The notes beneath the pieces were generated by a model. It was not told where the DNA came from. It worked only from the letters and a program-made list of their open reading frames with translations, and made no database searches. A DNA stretch of 64,000 nucleotides from Tropicibacter naphthalenivorans (GTDB lineage: Bacteria; Pseudomonadota; Alphaproteobacteria; Rhodobacterales; Rhodobacteraceae), in contig NZ_FWXX01000007.1 of assembly GCF_900176475.1 (NCBI RefSeq), forward strand, positions 62,001-126,000, given 5' to 3'. Each line of letters opens with the position of its first letter. The first letter of the stretch is position 1. Below are positions 42,754-52,505 of the stretch, piece after piece. A program made the position numbers and the translations under genes.

Positions 42754-45720
42754 TTATTCGATGGTCAGCGCTTCGTCGACGAGCGCCGCTTGCTGTGCTT
42801 TGTGAGCGGAGGCCAGGCCCGTTGCGGGCGAGGCGGATGTGGCGCGACCAACGTAACGCGGGCGCGGGTGCTTGGCGTCGATGCGGCCCAGAACCCATTC
42901 GATGTTGGGCTCGATAAAGTGCCACGCGCCCTGGTTCTTGGGCTCTTCCTGACACCAGATCATCTCTGCGCCTTTAAAGCGTTCCAGTTCCTTCACGAGG
43001 CTCAGCGCCGGGAAGGGGTAGAACTGTTCCACACGCAGCAGGTAGACGTCGTCGATGCCGCGGGCGTCCCGCTCTTCGAGAAGGTCGTAGTACACCTTGC
43101 CCGAGCACATGACCACGCGCTTGATCTGATCGTCGGCCTTCAGCTGGGTGTCGGAATGACCCTTTTCGGCGTCGTCCCACAACACGCGGTGGAAGCTGGA
43201 CCCTTCGACGAAATCCTCGACATCCGAAATGCACAGCTTGTGACGCAGCAGCGACTTCGGCGTCATAAGCATCAGCGGCTTGCGGTAGCTGCGGTGCAGC
43301 TGGCGGCGCAGGATGTGGAAGTAGTTCGCCGGGGTCGAGCAGTTCGCCACGATCCAGTTGTCCTGACCACACAGCTGCAAGAACCGCTCCAGACGCGCCG
43401 AGGAGTGTTCCGGCCCTTGGCCTTCAAAGCCGTGCGGCATCAGGCAGACGAGGCCGGACATACGCAACCACTTGGATTCGCCCGAGGAAATGAACTGGTC
43501 GAACATGATCTGCGCGCCGTTGGCAAAGTCGCCGAACTGCGCTTCCCACAGGGTCAGGGCGTTGGGTTCGGCGAGGCTGTAGCCGTATTCAAAGCCCAGA
43601 ACCGCGTATTCGGACAGCGCCGAGTCGATCACTTCGTAGCGGGCCTGACCTTCGCGGATGTTGTTCAGCGGGTAGTACCGCTCTTCGGTGTTCTGGTCGA
43701 TGAACGCCGAGTGACGCTGGCTGAACGTGCCACGGGTGCTGTCCTGACCGGCCAGACGGATCGGGTAGCCTTCGAGTTGCAGCGAGCCAAAGGCCAGCGC
43801 CTCGGCGGTCGCCCAGTCATAGCCCTTGCCGGTTTCGAACATCTTGGCGCGGGCGTCCACAAGGCGGCCCACCGTTTTGTGCAGCGGGAAGCCGTCGGGG
43901 ATGCGGGTCAGCGCGCCGCCCACCTCTTTCAAGGTCGCCTCGGCGATGGCGGTCTTGCCACGCTGGTACTTGCCCTGCTTTTGCTTATCCAGGTGCGACC
44001 AACGCCCGTCCAGCCAGTCAGCCTTGTTTGGCTTGTAGGTCTTGCCGGCCTCGAACTCTTCGTTCAGGTGGGCCTGGAAAGCGGCCTTCATATCCTCGAT
44101 TTCGCCCTCGGGGATCAGACCGTCCTTGACCAGACGCTCGGTGTACAGGGTCAGCGTGGTCTTTTGCTTCTTGATCTTGTTGTACATCACCGGGTTGGTG
44201 AACATGGGCTCGTCGCCCTCGTTGTGACCAAAGCGGCGGTAGCAGAACATGTCGATCACGACGTCCTTGCCGAACTTCTGGCGGAACTCGGTCGCGACCT
44301 TGGCGGCGTGCACCACTGCCTCGGGGTCATCGCCGTTCACGTGGAAGATCGGCGCCTCGACCACCAGCGCGTTGTCGGTGGGGTAGGGGGACGAGCGCGA
44401 GAAGTGCGGCGCGGTGGTGAAACCGATCTGGTTGTTCACCACGATGTGCATGGTGCCGCCGGTGCGGTGACCGCGCAGACCGGACAGCGCAAAGCATTCG
44501 GCCACAACGCCCTGACCGGCAAAGGCGGCGTCGCCGTGCAGCAGGATCGGCATGACCTGCGTGCGGGTCGCGTCGTTCATCTGGTCCTGCTTGGCGCGGA
44601 CCTTGCCCAGCACAACCGGGTTCACCGCCTCAAGGTGCGAGGGGTTCGCGGTCAGCGACAGGTGCACCGGGTGGCCGTCGAATTCACGGTCAGAGGACGC
44701 GCCGAGGTGATATTTAACGTCGCCGGAGCCGTCCACATCCTCGGGCTTGAACGAGCCGCCCTGGAATTCGTTGAAGATCGCCTTGTAGGGCTTGTTCATC
44801 ACGTTCGCCAGAACGCTAAGACGGCCACGGTGCGGCATCCCGATGACGATTTCCTTGACCCCAAGGTTGCCGCCGCGCTTGATGATCTGCTCCATCGCGG
44901 GGATCAGGCTTTCGCCGCCGTCCAGACCAAAGCGTTTGGTGCCCATGTACTTGACGTGCAGGAACTTTTCAAAGCCCTCGGCCTCGACCATCTTGTTCAG
45001 AATGGCGCGGCGCCCTTCGCGGGTGAACTTGACCTCTTTGCCGTAGCCCTCGATGCGCTCCTTGAGCCAAGCGGATTGCTCGGGGTCGGAAATGTGCATG
45101 TATTGCAGGGCAAAGGTGCCGCAATAGGTGCGCTTGATGATCGAGAGGATCTCGCGCAGCGTGGCGATCTGAAGGCCCAACACGTTGTCGATAAAGATCG
45201 GGCGATCCATGTCGGCTTCGGTAAAGCCGTAGGATTTCGGGTCCAGCTCGGGGTGGTTCGAGGTGTCGCGCAGACCCAGCGGATCGAGATCAGCGGCAAG
45301 GTGGCCACGAATACGGTAGGCGCGGATGATCATCAGCGCGCGGATCGAATCCAGCACGGCGCGTTGGATCGCGTCGTCCGACACCTTGACGCCAGCCGCC
45401 TCGGCCTTTTCCTTGATCTTCTTGCCCGCGCCCTTGGCTTCGGCGGGGACCATCGGCATGGGCCACTCGCCGGTCAGCGCGCCGGTCAGGTCATCATTGG
45501 GGGCAGGCGGCCAGTCGGTGCGCGCCCAGGACGGGCCGTCGGCCTCTTTCTTGACGTCCATGTCGTCGTCGCCCAGCTGGGCAAAGAATTCCTGCCACGC
45601 CGCGTCAACCGCGTTGGGGTCGGCCGCATAGCGCGCGTACATCTGTTCGAGGTACTCAGCATTGTGCCCCTGCATAAAGCTGGAAGCATGGAAGAGGTCG
45701 TTGGGGCTTTGGTCGTTCAT
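42754..45720 (-). CDS. sucA: 2-oxoglutarate dehydrogenase E1
   Basis: A 988-residue thiamine diphosphate enzyme that decarboxylates 2-oxoglutarate and transfers the succinyl group to E2. The N-terminal segment SFMQGHNAEYLEQMYARYAADPNAVDAAWQEFF is the E1-E2 contact region. HRGRLSVLANVMNKPY, HLGASSDREFDG, HGDAAFAGQGVVAE and NNQIGFTT form the ThDP pocket, and MPHGFEGQGPEHSSARLERFLQ lies in the C-terminal transketolase-like domain. The length is normal. It precedes sucB and follows a small lipoprotein gene by 40 bases. Confidence 0.96.
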   Translation of the reverse strand: MNDQSPNDLFHASSFMQGHNAEYLEQMYARYAADPNAVDAAWQEFFAQLGDDDMDVKKEADGPSWARTDWPPAPNDDLTGALTGEWPMPMVPAEAKGAGKKIKEKAEAAGVKVSDDAIQRAVLDSIRALMIIRAYRIRGHLAADLDPLGLRDTSNHPELDPKSYGFTEADMDRPIFIDNVLGLQIATLREILSIIKRTYCGTFALQYMHISDPEQSAWLKERIEGYGKEVKFTREGRRAILNKMVEAEGFEKFLHVKYMGTKRFGLDGGESLIPAMEQIIKRGGNLGVKEIVIGMPHRGRLSVLANVMNKPYKAIFNEFQGGSFKPEDVDGSGDVKYHLGASSDREFDGHPVHLSLTANPSHLEAVNPVVLGKVRAKQDQMNDATRTQVMPILLHGDAAFAGQGVVAECFALSGLRGHRTGGTMHIVVNNQIGFTTAPHFSRSSPYPTDNALVVEAPIFHVNGDDPEAVVHAAKVATEFRQKFGKDVVIDMFCYRRFGHNEGDEPMFTNPVMYNKIKKQKTTLTLYTERLVKDGLIPEGEIEDMKAAFQAHLNEEFEAGKTYKPNKADWLDGRWSHLDKQKQGKYQRGKTAIAEATLKEVGGALTRIPDGFPLHKTVGRLVDARAKMFETGKGYDWATAEALAFGSLQLEGYPIRLAGQDSTRGTFSQRHSAFIDQNTEERYYPLNNIREGQARYEVIDSALSEYAVLGFEYGYSLAEPNALTLWEAQFGDFANGAQIMFDQFISSGESKWLRMSGLVCLMPHGFEGQGPEHSSARLERFLQLCGQDNWIVANCSTPANYFHILRRQLHRSYRKPLMLMTPKSLLRHKLCISDVEDFVEGSSFHRVLWDDAEKGHSDTQLKADDQIKRVVMCSGKVYYDLLEERDARGIDDVYLLRVEQFYPFPALSLVKELERFKGAEMIWCQEEPKNQGAWHFIEPNIEWVLGRIDAKHPRPRYVGRATSASPATGLASAHKAQQAALVDEALTIE

Positions 45721-45760
45721 ATGTTTAACCTCGGGATTGAGGGGCGTCGTTAAATCGGGT

Positions 45761-46063
45761 TCAGGGCAGGCAGGGCTGGTCGCCGTACTCTGGCGAGGAA
45801 CAGGTTATGTCGGCGTAAAGACTGGCGTCTGGCGTGGCATAGGTTGTGACATGGGGGCGCATATCCCATTGTCCAGCCTGTTCCTCGCGCACGATGGCCA
45901 TGGCGCGGTCCGGATCGGCCAGTGCCTCGGCAGAGCGGTGGTCGGGAATGCGGAACCATTGCCCGCCGATTTCGGCCAGCGTCATCTGGTTGCGCCGCTC
46001 GCTACAGCCACCAAGGGCAGTCAGGCACAGGGCAAGGCAGGTCAGACGGGCAAAACGGGTCAT
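45761..46063 (-). CDS. Small lipoprotein encoded between sucD and sucA
   Basis: A 100-residue protein with a lipoprotein signal (MTRFARLTCLALCLTALGGC, lipobox with Cys20). A short mature domain contains MTLAEIGGQWFRIPDH, REEQAGQWDMRPHVTTYATPDASLYADITC and two further cysteines near the end. I do not recognise a family. It starts in the stop of the preceding small gene (ATGA) and is the third of three overlapping small genes set into the suc operon. An envelope location is likely; the function is unknown. Confidence 0.7.
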   Translation of the reverse strand: MTRFARLTCLALCLTALGGCSERRNQMTLAEIGGQWFRIPDHRSAEALADPDRAMAIVREEQAGQWDMRPHVTTYATPDASLYADITCSSPEYGDQPCLP

Positions 46064-46503
46064 ACGGGCACCTTTACTGGAACAAAAACGGGGGCAAACA
46101 GGTGGGCCGATGCGTCGCCCGCGCAGGATTGCACCCGCGCCATGGCGTTCCGCGCCCAAGCCTCGGCCCCGTCAGAGGCGCTGAGGTCGTCGCGAAAACG
46201 CGTCTCCTCGGTGATCATGCGCTGCATATAGGCGGTTTCATGCGACCCGGCGGCGCGCAGACGGGCCACACGCAGGCTCATGCGCTCGGACAGGTCGGCG
46301 AAATGCGCCACCTCGGCGCGCGAGACCGCACCATTGGCCGCTTGCAGGCGCGGCAGCAGGTCGGCCAGCACAAGGGCCGTCGCGGCGCAGCGCACCTCGG
46401 CCATGACCAGCGGGTCGTCATTTTCCGGGTAAAACGCCCAGAGCAGCAGCAGCCCGCAGGCCACGAGGATCAACAAAACCGAAGGTTGGCGCAGCGCACT
46501 CAT
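46060..46503 (-). CDS. Membrane-anchored hypothetical protein between sucD and sucA
   Basis: A 147-residue protein with one N-terminal membrane helix (VLLILVACGLLLLWAFY, residues about 9-25), a helical, arginine-rich middle part and a hydrophobic PVFVPVKVPV tail. No domain is recognised. Its start overlaps the stop of the 62-residue gene and its stop overlaps the lipoprotein start, so the three are translationally coupled. Codon usage looks like that of the neighbours, which argues for a genuine gene. Confidence 0.68.
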   Translation of the reverse strand: MSALRQPSVLLILVACGLLLLWAFYPENDDPLVMAEVRCAATALVLADLLPRLQAANGAVSRAEVAHFADLSERMSLRVARLRAAGSHETAYMQRMITEETRFRDDLSASDGAEAWARNAMARVQSCAGDASAHLFAPVFVPVKVPV

Positions 46504-46688
46504 GCCAGCCCCCCTTTGGCGCGGTGATCATGGCTGACGAAGGCGGACCCCTTCGGCAGGCAAAATCCCGCGAATGTCACAGGTACAAAAGAGCAGGCGG
46601 CCAGCACAAAGCCAGCCGCCATGCGCCGCATGGCGCGGTGCGCGAAGATGCCTTCGCACAGCCACGGGATATGCGGCGCTTTTGCCAT
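46500..46688 (-). CDS. 62-residue hypothetical protein after sucD
   Basis: A very short protein with one hydrophobic stretch (MAAGFVLAACSFVPVTFAGFCLP, residues about 23-45, in which AAC could act as a lipobox) and a His/Lys tail. Its ATG overlaps the sucD stop by one base (TAATG). The tight coupling on both sides supports translation, but I see no family. Confidence 0.55.
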   Translation of the reverse strand: MAKAPHIPWLCEGIFAHRAMRRMAAGFVLAACSFVPVTFAGFCLPKGSAFVSHDHRAKGGLA

Positions 46689-47575
46689 TAGCCCAGCTCG
46701 ATCGCTTTCATGACGGCCTCGCCCAGGGTGGCGGGGCTGTCTGCGACGACGATACCGGCGGACTTCATCGCTTCGATCTTGTCCTCGGCACCGCCCCTGC
46801 CACCGGCGACGATGGCGCCCGCGTGACCCATGCGGCGGCCCGGAGGCGCCGTGCGGCCAGCGATGAAACCAGCGGTCGGCTTCCAGCGGCCTTTTTTCTT
46901 CTGCTCCTTGAGGAACTCTGCCGCTTCTTCTTCGGCCGAGCCACCGATCTCACCGATCATGATGATCGAGGTGGTTTCCGGATCGTCGAGGAACATGTCC
47001 AGCACGTCGATGTGCTCGGTGCCCTTGATGGGGTCGCCGCCGATGCCCACGGCCGAGGACTGGCCCAGACCCATGTCGGTGGTCTGCTTGACCGCCTCGT
47101 AGGTCAGGGTGCCGGAGCGCGAGACCACGCCGCACGAACCGCGCTTGTGGATGTGGCCGGGCATGATGCCGATCTTGCAGGCGTCCGGCGTGATGACACC
47201 GGGGCAGTTCGGGCCGATCAGGCGCGATTTGCTGTCCACCAGCGCGCGCTTGACGCGCATCATGTCGAGCACCGGGATGCCCTCGGTGATGCAGACGATC
47301 AGCTCCATCTCGGCGTCGATGGCTTCCATGATCGAGTCCGCAGCGAAGGGCGGCGGAACGTAGATCACGGTGGCGTTGGCTTCGGTCACGTGCTTGGCCT
47401 CGTGGACCGAGTTGAAGACCGGCAGGTCGAGGTGCGTGGTGCCGCCTTTGCCGGGCGTCACGCCGCCAACCATCTTGGTGCCGTAGGCGATGGCCTGTTC
47501 AGAGTGGAAGGTGCCCTGCGAGCCGGTCAGGCCCTGACAGATCACTTTGGTGTTTTCGTCGATGAGGACGGCCAT
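46688..47575 (-). CDS. sucD: Succinyl-CoA synthetase alpha subunit
   Basis: A 295-residue subunit that carries the phosphohistidine. Features are [19 protein letters not shown] at the CoA-binding N-terminus, [30 protein letters not shown] and the active-site His in GHAGAIV near residue 245. With SucC it interconverts succinyl-CoA and succinate with formation of ATP or GTP. AGGAG precedes the ATG. It follows sucC by 84 bases and leads into the three small genes. Confidence 0.96.
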   Translation of the reverse strand: MAVLIDENTKVICQGLTGSQGTFHSEQAIAYGTKMVGGVTPGKGGTTHLDLPVFNSVHEAKHVTEANATVIYVPPPFAADSIMEAIDAEMELIVCITEGIPVLDMMRVKRALVDSKSRLIGPNCPGVITPDACKIGIMPGHIHKRGSCGVVSRSGTLTYEAVKQTTDMGLGQSSAVGIGGDPIKGTEHIDVLDMFLDDPETTSIIMIGEIGGSAEEEAAEFLKEQKKKGRWKPTAGFIAGRTAPPGRRMGHAGAIVAGGRGGAEDKIEAMKSAGIVVADSPATLGEAVMKAIELG

Positions 47576-47659
47576 GTGGCGTTCTCCTGTCTGTGCGGAT
47601 CATCCGCGTAAATCTTTGAAGTCGAACGTTTGCCGGGGCGCAGCGCCCCGGAAAGACGC

Positions 47660-48853
47660 TTAGCCCTTGACCGCTTTCACGATCTTTTCGGCACCGTCGG
47701 ACAGGTTGTCCGCCGCGATGACGTTCAGGCCAGAGTTCGCGATGATCTCTTTGCCCTGCTCGACGTTCGTGCCTTCGAGACGGACAACCAGCGGAACCTG
47801 CAGGCCGACTTCTTTAACCGCGGCGATCACGCCCTCGGCGATGACGTCGCAGCGCATGATGCCGCCGAAGATGTTCACCAGAATGCCTTTGACGTTGGGG
47901 TCAGAGGTGATGATCTTGAACGCCTCGGTGACCTTTTCCTTGGTCGCGCCGCCGCCCACGTCGAGGAAGTTGGCAGGCTCTGCGCCGTACAGCTTGATGA
48001 TGTCCATGGTCGCCATGGCCAGACCCGCGCCGTTCACCATGCAGCCGATCTCACCGTCGAGCGCGATGTAGTTCAGGTCGTACTTGGAGGCCTGAAGTTC
48101 CTTGGCGTCTTCTTCGGTCTCGTCGCGCAGTTCGGCGACGTCGGGCTGGCGGTAGATCGCGTTGCCGTCAAAGCCCAGCTTGGCGTCGAGCACTTTCAGC
48201 TCGTTGCCCGGCATGACGATCAGCGGGTTGATCTCCAGCATCTCCATGTCTTTTTCCATGAAGGCCTTGTAGAGGATGCCCATCAGCTTGACGCACTGCT
48301 TGACGGCTGCGCCCTCAAGACCCAGCGAAAATGCGATGCGGCGGCCGTGGAACGGCTGGTAGCCGGTGGCCGGATCGACGGAGAAGGACAGGATTTTCTC
48401 AGGGGTGGACGCGGCCACCTCTTCGATGTCCATGCCGCCCTCGGTCGAGCAGACAAAGGACACGCGGGAGGTCTGGCGATCCACGAGCAGGGCGAGGTAC
48501 AGCTCGCGCTCGATGTCCGAACCGTCTTCGATGTAGATGCGGTTGACCTGCTTGCCTGCCGGGCCGGTCTGGTGCGTGACCAGGGTCTTGCCGAGCATCT
48601 TCTTGGCTTCTTCGGCGGCCTCTTCGACCGACTTGGCCAGACGCACGCCGCCCTTTTCACCGGCTTCCGCTTCCTTGAAGGAGCCCTTGCCGCGACCACC
48701 TGCGTGGATCTGCGCCTTGACCACCCAAAGCGGGCCGTCAAGCTCGCCAGCGGCGGTTTTGGCATCCTCGGCGCGCAGGACTGCGCGACCGTCCGACACC
48801 GGCGCCCCGTAGGAACGCAAAAGTGCCTTGGCCTGATATTCGTGGATATTCAT
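47660..48853 (-). CDS. sucC: Succinyl-CoA synthetase beta subunit
   Basis: A 397-residue ATP-grasp subunit: [34 protein letters not shown] for nucleotide binding, LEINPLIV, and the C-terminal [20 protein letters not shown] and [13 protein letters not shown]. It is the first gene of the suc operon after the regulatory gap 48854-49059, which holds the paired TGTGATCACA sites. The ribosome-binding site is weak (GGGG about nine bases off). Confidence 0.96.
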   Translation of the reverse strand: MNIHEYQAKALLRSYGAPVSDGRAVLRAEDAKTAAGELDGPLWVVKAQIHAGGRGKGSFKEAEAGEKGGVRLAKSVEEAAEEAKKMLGKTLVTHQTGPAGKQVNRIYIEDGSDIERELYLALLVDRQTSRVSFVCSTEGGMDIEEVAASTPEKILSFSVDPATGYQPFHGRRIAFSLGLEGAAVKQCVKLMGILYKAFMEKDMEMLEINPLIVMPGNELKVLDAKLGFDGNAIYRQPDVAELRDETEEDAKELQASKYDLNYIALDGEIGCMVNGAGLAMATMDIIKLYGAEPANFLDVGGGATKEKVTEAFKIITSDPNVKGILVNIFGGIMRCDVIAEGVIAAVKEVGLQVPLVVRLEGTNVEQGKEIIANSGLNVIAADNLSDGAEKIVKAVKG

Positions 48854-48933
48854 GGGTCGTAAACCCCCGTTTTGCTGCGGTTTGCATAGGGTTTACGCCT
48901 GTATGGGCGTCGCTGAAAAATACTTTCTTGCCG

Positions 48934-49016
48934 CATATAGGAAAAATGCGCGCTTTTTCGACATTTGTGATCACACGTTTGCAAGGTGTGATCACAAGCT
49001 GTCGGAGCGTTAGCGC
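48934..49016 (-). promoter_or_regulatory. suc operon promoter with two TGTGATCACA sites 21 bp apart and a GTTAGCGC element
   Basis: TTGTGATCACAC (48965-48976) and GTGTGATCACAA (48986-48997) form a perfect 12-base inverted repeat, each arm itself containing the palindrome TGTGATCACA. The palindrome centres are 21 bp apart, two helical turns. On the minus strand TATATG (48934-48939) is a possible -10 with a weak TCGAAA 16 bases upstream. This would place the site centres near -42 and -63, typical activator positions. GTTAGCGC lies at 49009-49016. The array is 112-144 bases before sucC and is repeated before sdhC. Likely readers are a GntR-type activator (AkgR in Rhodobacter) and possibly the LacI-type CceR. 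Confidence 0.7.
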
Positions 49017-49059
49017 CAAAGGCCGGGGGCGGGTGAATCGGCCACCCCGTAAAGCGGCT

Positions 49060-49923
49060 TTACCAAGCGCCGATCAGCTTTCGCGTCGTTTCGATCAACC
49101 GGGCCTTGCGGCCTCTGGGGCTGTTCTTGCGGGTGTATTTGAATTGCGTGGGTTCGCGCTCGGGTTCCGGTTCGCCGCGCACGCGCAGCAAGGTGGTGTC
49201 CTGCTCCAGCAATTCGGTCAGGCGCGCGGCCACGTCCGGGGCAAGGATCGACTTGTAGTCGAACGGCGCGGTCGGGTCGGCGCTGTGGTGGGGCATCCGG
49301 TGCAGACGGGTCAGGTGCAGCAGCCGCGGGGCGGTCATCTGTTGACCAGAGCTGCGAATCCATTCGGTGTGCATCAAATTGTAGTCGGTGGGCAGAATCC
49401 CAAGCCGATAGTTGCCACGATACAGCAGCTCGCGCAGCAAAGGCTGATCCCATTTGAAGTTCGACTGACGAAGCTTGGCGTGCCAGTCGATCATCAACCG
49501 GCGGGTCTTGCGGCTTTTGCGCAGGCCCAGAACACCACCGTTCACCTCGGGAAAGCTGTTCGGCGGGCCGGACGGCCCCAGCACAAGACCCGAGCGCGAC
49601 AGCCGATATTGTTCGTGGGCGGCGACGATGTCGTGGCGGCGGATCAGGTCAAATACGTCCGTCAGCGGCGCAACCACGATGGTGTCGCAATCAAGGTAAA
49701 GGGTGTTCTGAAACCGAGAGCGACGGAGCGCTTCCATCTTCGGGCGATGATCGACTTCGCGCAGGCGGACCACGCGGTCAAACACCGGATCATCAACGGG
49801 GCGATCGGTAAAAAGATCAATCTGCACATCGCCCATGACGCTGCGTAGGGTCCGGGCGGAACGACGGGCCAGATCGATATACGTCTGGCCCGTTGCTGCA
49901 AAGACGAAGCCGTCTTTGGTCAT
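49060..49923 (-). CDS. GT-A fold sugar transferase-like protein downstream of mdh
   Basis: A 287-residue protein with a nucleotide-diphospho-sugar transferase layout: GFVFAATGQTYIDLARRSARTL, then the metal-binding LYLDCDTIVVAPL, FPEVNGGVLGLRKS and WDQPLLRELLYRG. This resembles GT8-like or DUF-type transferases seen in marine alphaproteobacteria. The C-terminal 60 residues are basic and disordered. Donor and acceptor are unknown. The ATG at 49923 lies 14 bases after the mdh stop; a longer reading into mdh is unlikely. It sits between mdh and the suc promoter region. Confidence 0.75.
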   Translation of the reverse strand: MTKDGFVFAATGQTYIDLARRSARTLRSVMGDVQIDLFTDRPVDDPVFDRVVRLREVDHRPKMEALRRSRFQNTLYLDCDTIVVAPLTDVFDLIRRHDIVAAHEQYRLSRSGLVLGPSGPPNSFPEVNGGVLGLRKSRKTRRLMIDWHAKLRQSNFKWDQPLLRELLYRGNYRLGILPTDYNLMHTEWIRSSGQQMTAPRLLHLTRLHRMPHHSADPTAPFDYKSILAPDVAARLTELLEQDTTLLRVRGEPEPEREPTQFKYTRKNSPRGRKARLIETTRKLIGAW

Positions 49924-49937
49924 GCGAAAAGCGCGGC

Positions 49938-50939
<1,002 letters not shown>

Positions 50940-51005
50940 CTACGCCTAAACGTCGCATTGCGCAAGTGTGCTGCGACGCGGCGGGACCCGTTGTTAGGGC
51001 TATCG

Positions 51006-51028
51006 CTTTATCTTTCAGCAGGATAAAG
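51006..51028. promoter_or_regulatory. Inverted repeat CTTTATC-N9-GATAAAG upstream of the TSUP gene
   Basis: A seven-base perfect inverted repeat in the mdh/TSUP divergent gap, 32 bases before the GTG start of the permease gene and about 105 bases before mdh. It could be an operator or a leader hairpin. TTGTTAGGGCTATC, a loose match to GTTAGCGC-type elements, lies just upstream at 50990-51003. No TGTGATCACA is present here. Confidence 0.35.
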
Positions 51029-51060
51029 GCAAGGTTAAGCGCAGCTTTGAGGAGAGCAAG

Positions 51061-51816
51061 GTGGAGCTTTTTACCCTAAGTGTCTTTGCATTCACCATTC
51101 CGGCGGTGATTTTCGCTGGAATTTCCAAGGGTGGCTTCGGCTCTGGGGTGGCGTTTGCAAGCTCTTCGATTCTCGCGCTGGCGCTCGATCCGGGAGTCGC
51201 CTTGGGGTTGATGCTGCCGCTTTTGATGCTGATCGACGTGGCCAGTTTGCCGGCCTATTGGCGCAAATGGGACTGGGGCGCGGCCAAGGTGCTGATGATC
51301 GGGGCGATTCCCGGCACGCTGATCGGGGCGCTGTTCTACGCCTGGGCCAACGCGGACATGATTCGCTTTTTGATCGGGGTGGTCGCGGTCGCCTTTGTGC
51401 TGTGGCAGGGGGCCGTGACCAAAGGCCTGATCCGCCTCGGCACGCAGAAATTCGGCCAAAAGACCGGGCTGGTGTCGGGCGTTGTGCTGGGGTTCACCAG
51501 TTTTGTCAGCCATGCGGGCGGACCGGCAGCGGCGATTTTCCTGCTGGGGCAGGGGCTGCAAAAGACCACCTATCAGGCGACGACCGTTCTGGTGTTCTGG
51601 GCGGTGAATTTCTTTAAATCGGGCTTTTACGCCAGCATGGGCATCTTCACCAAGGACACCCTGCTGATGGATCTCGCCCTGGCGCCCTTTGCGGTGCTGG
51701 GCACCTACATCGGCATCAAGGCCCATCATTATATGTCGGAAAAGCTATTCTTTGCGGTGACTTACGTGGCGCTTGGCCTGACGGGGCTGCGCCTGATCTG
51801 GGTCGCCGTCACCTAA
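51061..51816 (+). CDS. TSUP (TauE/SafE) family membrane permease
   Basis: A 251-residue protein with about eight hydrophobic segments. The family pattern is FAGISKGGFGSGVAFASSSILALALDPGVALGLMLPLLMLID in the first half and a repeat, GFTSFVSHAGGPAAAIFLLGQGLQKTTYQATT, in the second. Members move sulfite, sulfoacetate, sulfolactate or other small anions. A link to the taurine genes 20 kb away is possible but not supported by context. The start is a GTG with GGAG seven bases upstream. Confidence 0.86.
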   Translation: MELFTLSVFAFTIPAVIFAGISKGGFGSGVAFASSSILALALDPGVALGLMLPLLMLIDVASLPAYWRKWDWGAAKVLMIGAIPGTLIGALFYAWANADMIRFLIGVVAVAFVLWQGAVTKGLIRLGTQKFGQKTGLVSGVVLGFTSFVSHAGGPAAAIFLLGQGLQKTTYQATTVLVFWAVNFFKSGFYASMGIFTKDTLLMDLALAPFAVLGTYIGIKAHHYMSEKLFFAVTYVALGLTGLRLIWVAVT

Positions 51817-51877
51817 CGGCACATCTGGGGGAGCCGACCCGGCGCGCAATCGCCAAGCGGAACCTCCCCCTCATAGC

Positions 51878-52198
51878 TCACGCATCGTCCCCCTTGGGCG
51901 GCAGCGCTTCGGCAAGTTCTTCAAAGGCTTGGCCAGACGCCACAAGGCAGGTCATGCCGTTCGCGGTGGTCACGGTGATCGTCCAGGATCCACCTTCGAC
52001 GTTGGCATAAACTTCCATCACGGCGTTGTTCGACCCAAGGCCCATGCTCTGGCGGGTTTCACCATATTTGGCGGCCAGACGGTCCACGACCTGATCGCGC
52101 GGCGCACAATGTTGCAGGCCCTGCGCCTCGACATAGGTGGCGGCGCCCAGCAGGAGACCGGCGGACAGCAGGCCCAGTTTCATCATTTTCTCAGTCAT
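51878..52198 (-). CDS. Small periplasmic hypothetical protein
   Basis: A 106-residue protein with a signal peptide (MTEKMMKLGLLSAGLLLGAATYVEA). The mature domain of about 80 residues contains HCAPRDQVVDRLAAKYGETRQSMGL, GGSWTITVTTANGMTCLVASGQAF and two cysteines that could form a disulfide. Proteins of this type are annotated only as hypothetical in Rhodobacteraceae. The reading frame is open to 52255, but the ATG at 52198 has AAAGG upstream and gives a proper signal sequence. Confidence 0.75.
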   Translation of the reverse strand: MTEKMMKLGLLSAGLLLGAATYVEAQGLQHCAPRDQVVDRLAAKYGETRQSMGLGSNNAVMEVYANVEGGSWTITVTTANGMTCLVASGQAFEELAEALPPKGDDA

Positions 52199-52505
52199 CT
52201 CTTTACCTTTCGGCTTGACCCGGATGCGCATTATCGGCGGCACTCCGTGATCCATTGGGTCCCCTCGTTCCCGGGACGCTGGCCCTGACCAAACCCGCCC
52301 CAGCCGCTTTTCGGCCTGCTCTCACCATCCGCCCCAACCGCCTTAAATGAGGTTAACGCGGCGCGCGGTGCTTCGAATGCAATCTATTCTGAGGGCATTT
52401 GCGCCCAAATATCGGGCTTTTTCTGCGATGCGGCGTATTCACCCTTGAAATATCCTGCCCAAACTGCGCACAAACGCGCAACATTATTACCTGACGGAGA
52501 TTCTC
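52199..52505. promoter_or_regulatory. Divergent gap before mcl2 with a TGCGC-N6-GCGCA repeat
   Basis: A 307-base non-coding stretch. TGCGC (52465-52469) and GCGCA (52476-52480) form an inverted repeat 25 bases before the mcl2 start. ATTTG-CGCC-CAAAT lies at 52397-52410 and GTTAACGCGGC near 52354. I cannot assign any of these to a regulator. GGAG six bases before the ATG at 52506 is the mcl2 ribosome-binding site. Confidence 0.3.

Noticed and set aside
42790-45753. A 987-codon plus-strand frame opposite sucA
   Set aside because: Almost exact mirror of sucA with shadow-type composition; sucA itself is unmistakable.
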